From assembly GCF_014695385.1 (NCBI RefSeq), contig NZ_JACJOD010000034.1, positions 112,878 to 176,877 of the forward strand: DNA of 64,000 nucleotides, written 5' to 3'. The notes beneath the pieces are model-generated. The model had not been told where the DNA came from, made no database searches, and saw only the letters and a program-made list of their open reading frames with translations. The position numbers and the translations under genes were made by a program. Shown in pieces: positions 1 through 9,614 of the stretch. The stretch is from Trichocoleus sp. FACHB-46. Lineage in GTDB: Bacteria > Cyanobacteriota > Cyanobacteriia > FACHB-46. The number at the start of each line of letters is the position of its first letter. Position 1 is the stretch's first letter.

Positions 1-195
1 TACGCAGCTTTAGGCGGCGCTTACTTGGTTGTTGCCCCGTTAGCTTTGTTCTTTTACCTGCAAAAACGCTGGCATGTCGCAAGCTCTTTTGAGCGGGCTT
101 TTATGTACTTTCTAGTTTTCTTCTTCTTTCCTGGCCTTTTGGTTTTAGCGCCGTTCCTCAACTTTCGGCCCCAGAAGCGGCAGATTGAAGCATAA
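1..195 (+). CDS. ndhL: NAD(P)H-quinone oxidoreductase subunit L (NdhL), 3' part
   Basis: The frame is open from the first base to a TAA at 193-195, giving the last 64 residues of a small membrane protein; the 5' end lies outside the window. Two hydrophobic segments are separated by a short charged loop ([15 protein letters not shown]), and the tail is basic ([10 protein letters not shown]). This matches NdhL, a membrane subunit of the cyanobacterial NDH-1 complex in the thylakoid, which works in respiration, cyclic electron flow and CO2 uptake. The DUF3007 gene follows after 24 bp and then trpA, a gene order seen in many cyanobacteria, which supports the call. Confidence 0.85.
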   Translation, partial: YAALGGAYLVVAPLALFFYLQKRWHVASSFERAFMYFLVFFFFPGLLVLAPFLNFRPQKRQIEA

Positions 196-219
196 ATGGG
201 TTTTTATTGGCAGGCATAG

Positions 220-555
220 ATGCGGCGCATTGACGTTCTTGGGATTGGTCTAGCCATTTTTGTGGCGGGTGGCCTGGTGTACTTGTTACTACAGTTCATC
301 GGGCTAGATAGTGTAGAGGCAGGCATTTGGAGCCAAGCAGTGCTGGTGGCTGGACTGGTGGGTTGGTTGCTGACTTATCTGTCAAGAGCACTGACGCACA
401 AGATGACGTTCAATCAGCAGGTCAAGGACTATCGAGAAGCAGTCTTGCAAAAGCGCTTGGAAGAACTGACTCCAGAAGAACTGGCGCAAATCCAGGCAGA
501 GATTGAGCAAGAACAGCAATCCTCAGCTCAGGATTCAGCCCAAACGCAGATCTAA
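220..555 (+). CDS. DUF3007 family membrane protein
   Basis: A 111-residue protein with an ATG start. Two hydrophobic stretches (about residues 8-28 and 37-55) are followed by a charged, glutamate- and glutamine-rich tail (about 65-111) that looks helical. This fits DUF3007, a small protein of cyanobacteria and plastids with no settled function. It lies 24 bp after ndhL on the same strand, so the two are probably co-transcribed; a role near the NDH-1 complex is only inference from the neighbourhood. No odd base composition is evident. Confidence 0.8.
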   Translation: MRRIDVLGIGLAIFVAGGLVYLLLQFIGLDSVEAGIWSQAVLVAGLVGWLLTYLSRALTHKMTFNQQVKDYREAVLQKRLEELTPEELAQIQAEIEQEQQSSAQDSAQTQI

Positions 556-659
556 ACCTTACACAGGCGCTGGGAAACTTACTGGCTGATCAAATTAGGT
601 AACTTACCTAAAATCAGCTAGTTTTGATAGTTGGTTAACCTGTAAGCAGATTTATTCGG

Positions 660-1460
660 ATGACTTCGGTTTCTCAGTGTTTTGAATCCCTCCGCGATCG
701 CGGTCAATGTGCTCTGATCCCCTTCATCACAGCCGGAGACCCTGATTTAGCCACAACGGCGGAAGCGCTCCGGGTCTTAGACCGTAGTGGGGCCGACTTA
801 ATTGAGTTGGGTGTGCCCTACTCTGATCCTCTGGCGGATGGTCCTGTCATCCAAGCGGCTGCGACTCGCGCCTTACAGCGGGGCACTCGGCTAGAGGCAG
901 TCTTGGAAATGGTGCGACAAGTCAGCCCAGAATTGCGATCGCCAATCGTTTTGTTTACTTATTACAACCCGATCCTGAACCAAGGGATCGAGAACTTCCT
1001 CAAGCAGATTGCGGATGCTGGGGTCAAAGGCTTAGTGGTGCCAGATTTACCGTTAGAAGAATCGGAGACACTGATTCAAACAGCAGCCAATTTAGGGGTT
1101 GAGGTGGTGTTGTTGGTGGCTCCCACTAGCCCTAGAGAGCGGATTGAGGCGATCGCGCGACAAGCGCAAGGCTTTATTTATCTGGTGAGCGTCACAGGTG
1201 TGACCGGAATCCGCACCGAACTGGAGTCTCGCGCTCAAGACATCTTGATGGATTTGCGCACCATTACCGACAAACCGATTGGCGTGGGGTTTGGGATTTC
1301 CCAGCCAGAACATGCGCGGCAAGTCATGGATTGGGGCGCAGATGCAGTAATTGTCGGCAGCGCCTTCGTCAAGCGTTTAGCCGATGGCACGCCCGCTCAA
1401 GGTTTGCGAGCCATTGAGGAATTTTGTCGAAGCTTAAAGATAGTCATTAGTTCTGATTAG
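660..1460 (+). CDS. trpA: Tryptophan synthase alpha chain
   Basis: A 266-residue TIM-barrel protein of normal length. It cleaves indole-3-glycerol phosphate to indole and glyceraldehyde 3-phosphate, the alpha reaction of tryptophan synthase, and passes indole to TrpB. The family signature [16 protein letters not shown] carries the catalytic Glu and Asp. The phosphate-binding loop region GVGFGIS and the later ADAVIVGSA motif are present. It follows ndhL and the DUF3007 gene on the same strand, separated from the latter by about 104 bp. No trpB or other trp gene is in the window, so the pathway is dispersed, as is usual in cyanobacteria. Confidence 0.97.
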   Translation: MTSVSQCFESLRDRGQCALIPFITAGDPDLATTAEALRVLDRSGADLIELGVPYSDPLADGPVIQAAATRALQRGTRLEAVLEMVRQVSPELRSPIVLFTYYNPILNQGIENFLKQIADAGVKGLVVPDLPLEESETLIQTAANLGVEVVLLVAPTSPRERIEAIARQAQGFIYLVSVTGVTGIRTELESRAQDILMDLRTITDKPIGVGFGISQPEHARQVMDWGADAVIVGSAFVKRLADGTPAQGLRAIEEFCRSLKIVISSD

Positions 1461-1646
1461 AGAAGTAATAACTTCAGAACCCTTAATTTGGCGAGCGGTT
1501 TGAGGTAAGTGTGACCTCAGAGAGGCGCTAGCTTGCACCTACTGTGATCTTGCGGTAGGTTGAGGAGATTTGTAGCGATCGCCTTCCCGCCATCAGGGAC
1601 TCTGCTAGGGAAATCACTTCAACATCTACGAGTTAGAACAAATCGA

Positions 1647-2618
1647 ATGAAAGGGTTGATACCGCTGTGGCAACACAGGCATTGGCTTTTGACCATGCTT
1701 CTACCCGGAGTAGCGCTACTTCAGGTTCTACCAGGCGTGACTCAGGAAACGCTACAAATATCTAACACAGGTTCTGTCATCTTCAGAGCACCCAATAGCG
1801 ACACGCCTAGAACGGTGCCGTCCAATCCCACGACGTTCACCGCTGTAACGGATGTCGCAGATTTGGAAGTAGTGAAAACAGGCGATCGCTCTGCCGCCGA
1901 ACCCGGAGATACTGTCACCTACCGATTGCTAGTTCGCAATACAGGTACAGCCGCTGTTAACAATTTAGTTGTGCAAGACGTGTTGCCATTGGGTATGCAA
2001 TTCGTAGGTAAGTCTCTGCAAGGCACAGTGGGCAGCGGCACAACTTCGACCCCAGTCGCTCTGCCAGAACCAACTACTAACAATCGCACCATCGCGATCG
2101 CCGTTCCCAATGGTCTCGCGCCCCAGCAAACTCTTAACCTCACCTACTCAGTGGTCTTGACCCCTGACGCAATTCGGGGCAGTGGTCGCAACCTAGCTTC
2201 CGCGATCGGCAACACGGGTACCCGTGAGATCCGGAGCAACACTGCCAGTTTCCTGGTCAGGATTCGCCCTGGTATCCTGTCCGATTGCGGCACGATTCTG
2301 GGACGAGTCTTCGTGGACAAAAACTTTGACGGCGAACAGCAACCTGGAGAACCGGGAGTTCCCAATGCGGTCGTCTTTATGGATGATGGCAATCGTATTG
2401 TCACCGACCCAAATGGCTTATTTTCAGTAGCTAATGTGATCGCTGGCAACCGCACCGGAGCCATTGATTTGAGCAGCTTACCAGGCTATACGCTCGCGCC
2501 CAATCTTTACCGAATTGAGGCCAATAGCCAATCTCGGCTGGTTCGCTTGTCACCCGGTGGCTTAGCTCGCATGAATTTTGCAGTCACTCCAGCCTTTGGC
2601 GAACAATCCACTCGGTAG
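1647..2618 (+). CDS. Secreted DUF11 / SdrD-B-like surface protein
   Basis: A 323-residue exported protein if translation starts at the ATG at 1647, which opens a good signal peptide (basic start, then a hydrophobic core around TMLLPGVALLQVLPGV). The same frame is open upstream to a TTG at 1560, but that would bury the signal. After the signal comes one DUF11 domain (DLEVVKTGDRSAAEPGDTVTY, then VRNTG and VVQDVLP motifs). A Cna-B/SdrD-B-like domain follows, starting at GRVFVDKNFDGEQQPGEPG, whose acidic loop resembles a calcium site. DUF11 and SdrD-B domains build the stalks of surface adhesins. It is the first of three neighbouring exported proteins, so a joint role at the outer membrane is likely. 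Exact function unknown. Confidence 0.72.
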   Translation: MKGLIPLWQHRHWLLTMLLPGVALLQVLPGVTQETLQISNTGSVIFRAPNSDTPRTVPSNPTTFTAVTDVADLEVVKTGDRSAAEPGDTVTYRLLVRNTGTAAVNNLVVQDVLPLGMQFVGKSLQGTVGSGTTSTPVALPEPTTNNRTIAIAVPNGLAPQQTLNLTYSVVLTPDAIRGSGRNLASAIGNTGTREIRSNTASFLVRIRPGILSDCGTILGRVFVDKNFDGEQQPGEPGVPNAVVFMDDGNRIVTDPNGLFSVANVIAGNRTGAIDLSSLPGYTLAPNLYRIEANSQSRLVRLSPGGLARMNFAVTPAFGEQSTR

Positions 2619-2875
2619 CCAAGTTTTGCCTAAATCTTTCGCAGCCCAGTTGCGGAGCAAACCCTTACAAGGTTTGACAGCAGTACACAGAGACTGATAG
2701 TCTATTGCCCTTGCTGCATCTCTCAGTGGATGTACTGGAACAGGAGCGCTGTCTTAGCTAGACTGCTTAACTGTTTTTGCTGATTGCCATCGGGTGTTCC
2801 TTCATTTCATGCTCGGCTCTGGGTTTTAGGAGCAGCATTTTTAGCGATTCGCTCTACTATTGGCGGACCAAATAT

Positions 2876-5800
2876 ATGAGAGGGACAGCTCTTTCGAGCA
2901 AGGCGATCATTCGTCTAAGTTTATTGACCACTGCTGTAGGAGCGCTGGGCATTACGGCTCCTGTGCACGGCACTGAGGTGCTTCAGCCCTCAATACAATC
3001 TCAATCCTTACAGCTACCAGAGCCTCCAGGGCAGCCTGCTGGAGTTTCATTTATCTCTACAGACTCGATCCAGTTTGATCCGGACAAAACTGGTTTTGCG
3101 ATCGCGAATTCTTCTGAACTAGCAGAGTTTCAAAGCGAACCTAGCTCAAACATCGGTGACGCTAAGCCCTCAACTTTGATTGCTCCTGTACCTAGCGGGG
3201 AGTTGCCGCCACTCACCGCGCAGACGACTGAAAATTCCCCAGAATCTCAAAGTCCTGAGGCATCAGAAAACCCAGCTAGTAGTGGCCCAACGAGTCCAGC
3301 CAGCAGCTCCCCTGACGCTACGGTCCCCACTCTGCCAGCAGTTAGCTCTGACAAAACCAGCGCGATTCGCCTAGAAATCGCTTCGGTTGATGACCCTCGT
3401 GTGATTGCTGATGGTCGTTCTATCGTGACGCTGCAAGGTCGCCTCTTAAATGAGCAAGGCGAATTACTTCCGATCAACGCGATCGCCACGCTCACGGCTA
3501 GCGCAGGTCAGTTTGTCGGAGCCGATCAAGACCGCGATCGCCCTGGTTTTCAGGTTGTGGTGCAGCAAGGGCAGTTCACCGCTCAACTGCAATCAACGCT
3601 AGAAGCCCAGAAAGTAAGAGTTCGAGCGGCTGTAGACCTAAAAGACGAGTCGGAGCGATCGCCAGAGACCGAAGCTTTACTGCAACCGACTGGAGGACTT
3701 GTCACTTCTACTTGGCAACCAGAAGAACTCGAAGCCTATACCCAGGTTGAGTTCATTACGAACCTACGTCCCTCCTTGGTCACGGGTTCGGTCAATCTGC
3801 GAATTGGGCCAGGGGGCACCGACTTTTATGACAGTTTTCGCGACTTTTTAGACCCAGAACTGCTGGATGATGACACTCGCGTTGATGTGAATGCGGCGGT
3901 GTTTGGCATTGGTGCAGTCGGGGAGTGGTTGTTTACTGGAGCCTATAACAGCCAGCGATCGCTGAACGAAACTTGCGATGGCACTAATCGACTCTTCCGA
4001 GATATCCAGTTTTGTGAGCAGAACTATCCAGTTTACGGCGACAGTTCTACCTCGACTTATCTCACGCCTTCTACCGATAGTGTGTATCTCCGCTTTGAGC
4101 GCACGTCTCCCGTGGCAGGAGCAGAGCCAGACTACGGCATGTGGGGCGATTACAACACCCTAGAGTTTGCTCGAACTTCGCAGTTGTTCACGGCGACGAA
4201 TCGGCAGTTACATGGCTTTAAGGGCAACTACAACCTGGGCAATCTGCAAGCCACGCTGTTGTATGGCAACAACATCCAAGGGTTTCAGCGAGATACTTTG
4301 GTGCCAGATGGGACCAGTGGTTACTACTTCTTGTCTCGGCGCTTAGTCATCCCTGGCAGCGAAAACGTTTTTCTCGAAACCGAAGAAATTAATCGTCCGG
4401 GCACCGTCCTAGAACGCAAATCTCTAAATCGCGGCCCTGATTACGAAATTGACTACGATCGCGGCTCTTTGATATTCCGTCGTCCGATTCTGGCGGTGGA
4501 GCTGAACCCTCTAGGCCAAAGCTTAGTTCGTCGCATTGTCGTCACCTACCAGCACGAAACCGCTGGCGACGGCGATACCAATCTCTACGCCGGACGACTC
4601 CAGTACAACTTCTCACGAGAGTTCGATCGCGAAAGTTGGACAGGGTTTAGCTATCTACGCGAAGACCAAGGGGCACAAGACTTTGAACTGTACGGCCTGG
4701 ATTTCTTCTTTCCCCTCGGCACTGATGGGCAACTGGTGGGTGAGGTGGCGCGCTCTAATTATGACTCGCTATTTCGCGGCAACCTCACAGGATCGGCCTA
4801 TCGCCTAGAACTTTCCGGCAAGATCACCTCCGCGATCGCAGGCCAAGCTTACTATCGCTCGGTGGATGAAGGCTTCAATAACAACGCCACGGTGAGTTTC
4901 ACGCCGGGACAAACCCGCTACGGTGCGGCATTAGCCACAGCCCTGAGCGACACCACAAAGCTCAGCTTCTTGTTCGATCGCGAAACCAACTACGGGATTG
5001 CGCCACTGGTACGCACCACCATTCCAGATTTGTTTAACCCTGCACCTGAGCCGATTCCAGGGAGCGCGGTCAACAATACCTTAACTACCTTCAGTGCAGG
5101 CATTCAGCAAAAGCTCGGCTCCGCAGATGTAAGCCTGGAATGGCTGAACCGCGATCGCGAAGACCGAGCTACCCCCGAACTCTTTGAGGGTGACGCTAGC
5201 CAACTGGTCTCTCGCTTCGGTCTGCCCTTAACGGAAAGCTTAACTTTCAAAGCCCAAAATGAACTGAATCTAGGCGACATTGACCCCCTTTATCCCGATC
5301 GCACCACCTTCGGCTTAGATTGGGCGGCTTATCCGGGTGTGACAGTTCGCTTAGCGCATCAATTCTCCTCCGGTGGCTTGTTGGGAGACACTTCCATTAC
5401 CAGTCTCGATACGATTCTGGAGCATTACTTCTCAGAAAACACCAGCATCACTGGACGCTATTCGGTTTTAAGCGGCTTCAATGGTTTTACTGGACAAGGG
5501 GCAGTTGGATTGAATCACCGCTGGGCGATCGCTCCTGGCTTGCGTCTGAACTTGAGCTATGAGCATATCTTTAGCAACTTATTTGGACGTACTGCCGCCG
5601 GAGAACGCTTTGCCCAACCCTTTGCTACAGGGCAAGGGGCTGCGGCATTAGGGTTGCTCTCTGGCGATAGTTATGGTGTAGGTCTGGAATACACCGACAA
5701 CCCCAATCTCAAAGCCAGCGCCCGCTTTGAGCATCGCACCTCGTCAGCGGGAAGCAATACGGTGATTTCCGCCGCTGCCGCTGGGAAAGTTTCCCCTGCC

Positions 5801-6490
5801 CTTACGGCATTAGCGCGTTACCAACAAGCCAGCGCTTCCAACCAACTTTTAGCAGTTTTGGGAGATACAGCCAATCTCAAGCTGGGTCTGGCCTACCGCG
5901 ATCCTCGAAGCGATCGCTTTAATGCTCTGCTGCGCTATGAGTACCGCCTTAACCCTGCTACTTCCCCAGAAACCTTTCTGTTTGGGCGACGCGATGATGA
6001 CGCCACTGATCACTTATTTGCCGCAGAAGCCATTTACGCTCCCGATTGGCGCTGGGAGTTCTACGGTAAGTACGCGCTACGAAACAGCACCTCCTACCGC
6101 GCCCAAGACTTATCCAACACCAACACCATTTCTTTGGCGCAATTACGCACCACTTACCGCTTGGGCTATCGCATGGATGTAGTTGGAGAAGTCCGTTGGC
6201 TCACTCAGCCTGCCACCGACTACAGCGAACTGGGTTGGGTGGTGGAAGCGGGCTACTATCTCACCCCAAATCTACGACTGGCCGCTGGGTATAGTTTCGG
6301 TGATATAGATGATCGCGACTTCAACGGCGCTCGTTCTCGCGGTGGCCTGTACTTGGGCTTAAACCTAAAACTAAATGAACTGTTTGATGGCTTTGGTCTG
6401 CAAAAAACTACTCCCCGTCAGCAGCAGGAATCCCAAGTGAACCCGACGGCCTTGGCTCCCGTTGCGCCCATGCCAAACACCAACCCATAG
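2876..6490 (+). CDS. Large outer-membrane beta-barrel protein with Ig-like domain
   Basis: A 1204-residue protein from the ATG at 2876, chosen because a signal peptide follows (SLLTTAVGALGITAPVHG); an upstream TTG at 2777 would place it internally. After a low-complexity Pro/Ser/Glu linker (about residues 90-160) comes an invasin-type Ig-like domain (VDDPRVIADGRSIVTLQGR). The remaining roughly 850 residues alternate polar and aromatic residues as in a large outer-membrane barrel, with many regularly spaced strands (for example LRLNLSYEHIFSNLFG) and the motif YEIDYDRGSLIFRRPI. No TonB box or plug domain was recognised, so I do not call it a TonB receptor. It may anchor or display the flanking DUF11 proteins. 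About 257 bp separate it from the preceding gene and 40 bp from the next. Confidence 0.7.
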   Translation: MRGTALSSKAIIRLSLLTTAVGALGITAPVHGTEVLQPSIQSQSLQLPEPPGQPAGVSFISTDSIQFDPDKTGFAIANSSELAEFQSEPSSNIGDAKPSTLIAPVPSGELPPLTAQTTENSPESQSPEASENPASSGPTSPASSSPDATVPTLPAVSSDKTSAIRLEIASVDDPRVIADGRSIVTLQGRLLNEQGELLPINAIATLTASAGQFVGADQDRDRPGFQVVVQQGQFTAQLQSTLEAQKVRVRAAVDLKDESERSPETEALLQPTGGLVTSTWQPEELEAYTQVEFITNLRPSLVTGSVNLRIGPGGTDFYDSFRDFLDPELLDDDTRVDVNAAVFGIGAVGEWLFTGAYNSQRSLNETCDGTNRLFRDIQFCEQNYPVYGDSSTSTYLTPSTDSVYLRFERTSPVAGAEPDYGMWGDYNTLEFARTSQLFTATNRQLHGFKGNYNLGNLQATLLYGNNIQGFQRDTLVPDGTSGYYFLSRRLVIPGSENVFLETEEINRPGTVLERKSLNRGPDYEIDYDRGSLIFRRPILAVELNPLGQSLVRRIVVTYQHETAGDGDTNLYAGRLQYNFSREFDRESWTGFSYLREDQGAQDFELYGLDFFFPLGTDGQLVGEVARSNYDSLFRGNLTGSAYRLELSGKITSAIAGQAYYRSVDEGFNNNATVSFTPGQTRYGAALATALSDTTKLSFLFDRETNYGIAPLVRTTIPDLFNPAPEPIPGSAVNNTLTTFSAGIQQKLGSADVSLEWLNRDREDRATPELFEGDASQLVSRFGLPLTESLTFKAQNELNLGDIDPLYPDRTTFGLDWAAYPGVTVRLAHQFSSGGLLGDTSITSLDTILEHYFSENTSITGRYSVLSGFNGFTGQGAVGLNHRWAIAPGLRLNLSYEHIFSNLFGRTAAGERFAQPFATGQGAAALGLLSGDSYGVGLEYTDNPNLKASARFEHRTSSAGSNTVISAAAAGKVSPALTALARYQQASASNQLLAVLGDTANLKLGLAYRDPRSDRFNALLRYEYRLNPATSPETFLFGRRDDDATDHLFAAEAIYAPDWRWEFYGKYALRNSTSYRAQDLSNTNTISLAQLRTTYRLGYRMDVVGEVRWLTQPATDYSELGWVVEAGYYLTPNLRLAAGYSFGDIDDRDFNGARSRGGLYLGLNLKLNELFDGFGLQKTTPRQQQESQVNPTALAPVAPMPNTNP

Positions 6491-6530
6491 CACCGCTAGC
6501 AACCAGTCAGAGGAGTGAATTAATTTAGCT

Positions 6531-9347
6531 ATGTCTGCCGTACCCGCACTGCGTCGCCTAACTCGCGTAGCCCTCGTCATTCCCTTCGTTGTAGCTAGCC
6601 TCGAACCCTTTACAGAAAAAGCTTCCGCCCAAGCAACTTCCCTTGGATCCAAATGTCCAGCCGGTACCATTCTGAGTTCTGACAACTTAGTTTTTAATGG
6701 TAACTACAACATCCTAGGCGGGGGCTCTGAGCCAAACATTAACCCCGCCGCAGGCTTTAGGAGTGATTTGCCCTATCGAGGCGATGCGGTTTATCCCGAC
6801 GACCGAGGAGTGAATGGTCCTTTGGGACCAAGGGGGCCCCTAGGCGGCATCTCCATTCAGACTGGGCCAGTTATCTATGCCAATGGCGTTGTAGTCAGTA
6901 GGCAAGCAACTCCGGTTTTTCCAGGCGACCCTGAGAATGGTGCACCACCATCCAACACATTTCTTTATTCCAATCCCAACGAAGATTTACAGGGAAACCG
7001 TATCGAACGTACACCGGGACGGGGACAATTCATAAATCCGACTATTTGGCAGCAAACAGTAACGGTTACTCCCAACACGACCTATAACTTTATTGCCTAC
7101 TTTGATAATCTACTGAGCGCTACCGCTAACGCCGAAGCAGCTAATCCACAAATTCAATTACAGATTAAACGGGGGATCACTGCCTCTGACCTGGGTCCGC
7201 AAATTTCTGTGCCTCGCAGCGTGCCCAATGGGTTAGGGGGTGAATGGCTACCTGTGCAATTCTCGTTTACGACGCTGCCGACGGATACCAGCATCACTTT
7301 GGCGATCGTCGATCGTGCCAATACCGTGAATGGGGATGATTTCGGTCATACCGCGATCGGGCTGCGACAGTGCCTTCCGAACATCGGCATAGCCAAAGCA
7401 GCGGGCACAGCGGTTAGCAATCCCGATGGCACTTTTACCGTGCCCTACAGCCTCACCGTCCGTAACTATGGAACCGATGCTATCACCAATTTGCAAGTTA
7501 CAGACGACCTAGCTACAACTTTTGCCAACGCGGCTGGCTTTGTCGTTTCTGGAGCCCAAAGCCCAACATTAAGCGTCAACCCCAACTTTAATGGCAGTAG
7601 CGATCGCAATATCCTCGCGCCTGGCAATACGCTAGCCGCAACCGGGCAACCAGGTGACACCGCTACCATTACCTTCAACGTCACCATTACGCCCGGAGCG
7701 GGTCCCCAAGGATTGGGTCCTTTCAACAACAGCGCGATCGCCACTGGGAATGCAGGCAACACCACTGTGCAAGATACGTCTGATGCAGGCACCAACCCTG
7801 ACCCGAATGGCAATGGTATCCCAAATGAGCCCGGAGAAAATGACCCAACTCCAGTGACTCTTGTTGCCGCACCAAAGCTTGGCGTTGCTAAGCAAGCAGG
7901 GACAGTAGTTGACAATGGCAATGGGGTTTTCACCGTTCCCTATACCGTCACAGTCAGTAACCTGGGCAATGTACCAATCAATAGCCTGCAATTAGCCGAG
8001 AACCTGACGGAAACATTTGGACCTCCTAGCACTTTCACGGTTGCCGCTGCCCCAACGAGTTCTACCTTGGCAGTCAACCCTGCTTTTAACGGCAACAGTG
8101 ACTCCAATCTCTTAGCTGCCAATCAAACTTTGGCAGTTGGGCAGAGTGCTACCGTGACTTTTAGTGTTCAGGTTACAGCGAATGGTCAGCTAGGTCCTTT
8201 CAACAACACAGTTGTAGGCACCGGTACTGGGCCAGGAGGGATACCAGCTCAAGATGAATCCACCAATGGCACAAATCCTGACCCCAATAGTGATACCATC
8301 CCCGAGGAAAGACAACCAACTGTGGTTAGCCTTGGCGAAACTCCCAAGCTTGGTGTTGCGAAACAAGCAGGCGCAGTGGTTAACAGCGGTAACGGCGTGT
8401 TTACTGTGCCTTACACCGTCACCGTCAGCAACCTGGGCAATGTCCCCATCAATAATCTGCAACTCGTCGAAAACCTCACCAGCACGTTTGGGCCTCCCAC
8501 TACCTTCACCATTGCTGCGGCTCCCACCAGCCCCACTCTAGCGGTTAACTCTGCTTTTAACGGCAACAGTGACTCCAATCTTTTAGCGGGCACTACTAAT
8601 TTAGCGGTGGGACAAACTGCCACGGTTACCTTTAGCGTTCAGGTGACAACGAATGGTCAGCCTGGCCCCTTTAGCAATACGGTCACAGGTAGTGGTACTA
8701 GCCCAGGAGGAACGCTAATCACGGATGAATCGACCAATGGTACCAACCCTGACCCCAACGGCGATACTAATCCCGATGAAGACCAACCGACTCCCGTTCA
8801 GCCAGAACCACTTCCTGTAGGAGAGCCCCAACTGCGCTTACTCAAACGAATTACAGCCGTAGAACAAGGAGGCAGAACTCAAACGTTCGATCGCTTTGTG
8901 GATGATCCTGCTGATACCACCGATACGGCTCCTGGCTGGACTCAACTGTCTCCGGTTGGCGAGGTCAATCTACCAACTTCGCTGTCTTTACGTAGTGGAG
9001 ATTCAGTTGAATATACGCTTTACTTCCTGTCTGATGGCACAGCTCCTGCAACCGCTGCCAGCCTCTGCGATCCCATTCCTACTAGAACCACCTTTGCCCG
9101 CGATCGCTTTGGTACAGGTAGTGGGTTACAGCTGAACCGAGCCAGCGCCGAGAAATCGCTGACGAATAGTGCTGACACCGATGAGGGAAATTTCTTTACG
9201 CCTTTAGCGCCTTTACCCAATGGCAATGCTTGCCCGACTAATGCCCAGGCCAATGCCAACGGCTCTGTCATTGTCAACTTAGGAGAAATTTCTAATACTC
9301 CTGGCCAAAACTTTGGCTTTGTGCGCTTCCGCGTCAGGATTGATTAG
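6531..9347 (+). CDS. Exported protein with tandem DUF11 repeats
   Basis: A 938-residue protein with a signal peptide ending near EKASAQA. Residues 35-280 form a Gly/Asn/Pro-rich globular region. Three DUF11 units follow at about 283, 447 and 604, each opening with a P-x-L/I-G-I/V-A-K core and closing with a TNPDPNG acidic loop that may bind calcium. A diverged DUF11-like end domain begins near residue 763 (PQLRLLKRITAVEQGG). Units 2 and 3 are almost the same in protein but differ at many silent positions. The product is probably a surface stalk or adhesin. It starts 40 bp after the barrel gene, in line with an operon; a 267-bp gap separates it from the FecR gene. Confidence 0.75.
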   Translation: MSAVPALRRLTRVALVIPFVVASLEPFTEKASAQATSLGSKCPAGTILSSDNLVFNGNYNILGGGSEPNINPAAGFRSDLPYRGDAVYPDDRGVNGPLGPRGPLGGISIQTGPVIYANGVVVSRQATPVFPGDPENGAPPSNTFLYSNPNEDLQGNRIERTPGRGQFINPTIWQQTVTVTPNTTYNFIAYFDNLLSATANAEAANPQIQLQIKRGITASDLGPQISVPRSVPNGLGGEWLPVQFSFTTLPTDTSITLAIVDRANTVNGDDFGHTAIGLRQCLPNIGIAKAAGTAVSNPDGTFTVPYSLTVRNYGTDAITNLQVTDDLATTFANAAGFVVSGAQSPTLSVNPNFNGSSDRNILAPGNTLAATGQPGDTATITFNVTITPGAGPQGLGPFNNSAIATGNAGNTTVQDTSDAGTNPDPNGNGIPNEPGENDPTPVTLVAAPKLGVAKQAGTVVDNGNGVFTVPYTVTVSNLGNVPINSLQLAENLTETFGPPSTFTVAAAPTSSTLAVNPAFNGNSDSNLLAANQTLAVGQSATVTFSVQVTANGQLGPFNNTVVGTGTGPGGIPAQDESTNGTNPDPNSDTIPEERQPTVVSLGETPKLGVAKQAGAVVNSGNGVFTVPYTVTVSNLGNVPINNLQLVENLTSTFGPPTTFTIAAAPTSPTLAVNSAFNGNSDSNLLAGTTNLAVGQTATVTFSVQVTTNGQPGPFSNTVTGSGTSPGGTLITDESTNGTNPDPNGDTNPDEDQPTPVQPEPLPVGEPQLRLLKRITAVEQGGRTQTFDRFVDDPADTTDTAPGWTQLSPVGEVNLPTSLSLRSGDSVEYTLYFLSDGTAPATAASLCDPIPTRTTFARDRFGTGSGLQLNRASAEKSLTNSADTDEGNFFTPLAPLPNGNACPTNAQANANGSVIVNLGEISNTPGQNFGFVRFRVRID

Positions 9348-9402
9348 GTTAGGTAGCGATCGCCCAACTAAAACATCTAATCCAAACGCTTGATGTATGT
9401 AT

Positions 9403-9425
9403 TTCTTTACAGATTAAGTAAAGAA
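9403..9425. promoter_or_regulatory. Perfect inverted repeat between DUF11 and FecR genes
   Basis: TTCTTTAC (9403-9410) and GTAAAGAA (9418-9425) are perfect complements around a 7-base AT-rich spacer. It sits 56 bp after the DUF11 gene and 190 bp before the FecR gene. The arms are AT-rich and no long T-run follows, so a strong terminator is unlikely. An operator or a weak stem is possible. Confidence 0.4.
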
Positions 9426-9443
9426 TATAACAGCTTAAATGTA

Positions 9444-9453
9444 ACCGTACGGT
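9444..9453. promoter_or_regulatory. Perfect 10-bp palindrome ACCGTACGGT
   Basis: A self-complementary decamer in the 267-bp gap before the FecR-CHASE2 pair, about 160 bp upstream of the FecR start. Its form fits a dimeric regulator site, but no regulator can be assigned. The rest of this gap holds no convincing gene. Confidence 0.3.
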
Positions 9454-9614
9454 AACGACTGGGCATGATTAAAAGATGGTTAGTCCTCACTTCTGCACTC
9501 GCGAGATTGAGCTACACCAGCCTGAGCGTATTACTAACCTAAACAGCTTGTGGGACCATTGCTTGTGTCTATGTCGTCAATCACGTCAATAAGCTGAACA
9601 CTGAGGAACGGGCT

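Noticed and set aside
2777..2875. Upstream TTG start for the barrel protein
   Set aside because: It would put about 33 residues before a clear signal peptide; the ATG at 2876 is better.
9464..9541. 25-codon frame MIKRWLVLTSALARL before the FecR gene
   Set aside because: Too short, no ribosome site and no sign of conservation; likely chance.
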